From a virus: a stretch of 38,599 bases of DNA. How positions within the stretch are numbered: position 1 is the first letter of the stretch; every line of letters begins with the position of its first letter. Positions 38,127 through 38,599 of this stretch are shown here, in pieces. A model generated the notes under the pieces. It was not told where the DNA came from and searched no databases. It worked only from the letters and a program-made list of their open reading frames with translations. The DNA is taken from positions 1 to 38,599 of IMG/VR virus record IMGVR_UViG_3300045012_000175; one strand, given 5' to 3'. The translations under genes and the position numbers were made by a program.

Positions 38127-38177
38127 TAGGTACGAGGGCCACTGTCCTCTATTTACTAACCAATCAATATACCCAAA

Positions 38178-38599
38178 ATGGCATTCTCTCAGGGGGCGTT
38201 AAACAAACAATTCGTCTCCGCAATCCAGTTCCTCGACCAAAGGGACATCAACCCAAACCTTATTGACGTAACCCGTGATAAGTATTTCATTAATATAATG
38301 AAGTTGATTGGTCGAACAAAGGAAACAAAAGTCCCATTATATAACTACTTCACAAATAACGATATCTTCGCTGATTCCACAGTATCCTCTGTTTCAGCAG
38401 GCCAAGGTACTGCCATCATAACCATAGTGCTTACGGCAGGTACTTCCGGGTACGCTCGTCCAGGCGACCTGGCAATATTCTCGAATGTCAATAACCTGCA
38501 GTCTGGTATCAGGCAGGTAGCCTGGGTTTTGACCGTTACGCAGGCATCAGCAGGTGACACCGTTAAACTGCAGTCTGTTGCCAACAACCCACTCTATGC
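38178..38599 (+). CDS. Major capsid protein, N-terminal part (runs off the edge)
   Basis: The frame from ATG 38178 is open to the end of the window (140 complete codons). It begins MAFSQGALNKQFVSAIQFLD, then RDINPNLIDVTRDKYFINIM, then RPGDLAIFSNV. The N-arm helix followed by strands, the position after a scaffold-like gene and its place in the TerL-portal-scaffold order point to the HK97-type major capsid protein of a crAss-like phage. The folding core is outside the window, so this call rests on gene order and N-terminal pattern. Confidence 0.75.
   Translation, partial: MAFSQGALNKQFVSAIQFLDQRDINPNLIDVTRDKYFINIMKLIGRTKETKVPLYNYFTNNDIFADSTVSSVSAGQGTAIITIVLTAGTSGYARPGDLAIFSNVNNLQSGIRQVAWVLTVTQASAGDTVKLQSVANNPLY

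Noticed and set aside
1-38599. tRNA genes, CRISPR arrays, insertion sequences and an integrase.
   Set aside because: I looked for cloverleaf-like stretches in the gaps, regularly spaced repeats and transposase or integrase motifs and found none that I can support. Absence of an integrase here does not exclude one outside the window.

Overview
This window is most likely part of the genome of a tailed phage, probably a podovirus with crAss-like architecture, infecting a member of the Bacteroidota. The evidence is a block of virion genes (ring/adaptor-like proteins, a very large muzzle/stabilisation-like protein, large polyvalent internal proteins, terminase large subunit, portal, scaffold-like protein, and the start of the major capsid protein). 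Many genes overlap by ATGA or TAATG, most starts are A-rich and lack a Shine-Dalgarno sequence, and one gene encodes a short homologue of GldL, a gliding/T9SS motor protein specific to Bacteroidota. The crAss-like assignment rests on gene order and recognised sequence patterns, not on a search.

Layout. (1) 1-3744 is a loosely packed accessory/early region. It holds a small HTH-like protein flanked by direct repeats, a ~530 bp AT-rich gene-free stretch with an iterated TGTAGT-N-ACTACA motif, a VRR-NUC nuclease, a winged-helix-like protein, a perfect ParB-type parS site and several unknown small proteins. (2) 3705-11830 is one tightly coupled minus-strand operon of 19 genes. It starts with a GroES-like co-chaperonin and encodes five glycosyltransferase-like proteins, two SAM methyltransferase-like proteins, a KTSC protein, the GldL-like membrane protein and small unknowns. 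(3) From 11902 rightwards runs the plus-strand virion block: a LuxR-type HTH protein, a protein that reads as two fused GroES-like folds, three ring/adaptor-like proteins, the 1152-residue muzzle-like protein, a GNAT acetyltransferase, internal virion proteins, two polyvalent proteins (745 and 1533 residues) separated by a fibre-like cassette, then a TerS candidate, TerL, portal, a strong hairpin, a small convergent gene pair, the scaffold-like protein and the capsid gene running off the right edge.

How it may work together. The divergent promoter region at 11831-11901 separates the chaperonin/glycosyltransferase operon from the virion operon. This suggests that folding helpers and glycan enzymes are made together with structural proteins, for example to decorate the virion or alter the host surface (inference). 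The 1533-residue polyvalent protein carries a histidine-phosphatase domain and an HELLH metallopeptidase domain, and is probably packaged and delivered into the host cell.

Most notable: two small genes that appear to be overprinted in the +1 frame inside disordered linkers of the two polyvalent proteins; the parS site with no parB nearby; the paired GroES-like proteins; the GldL-like protein; and small unlisted genes at 5817-5969 and 26319-26495.
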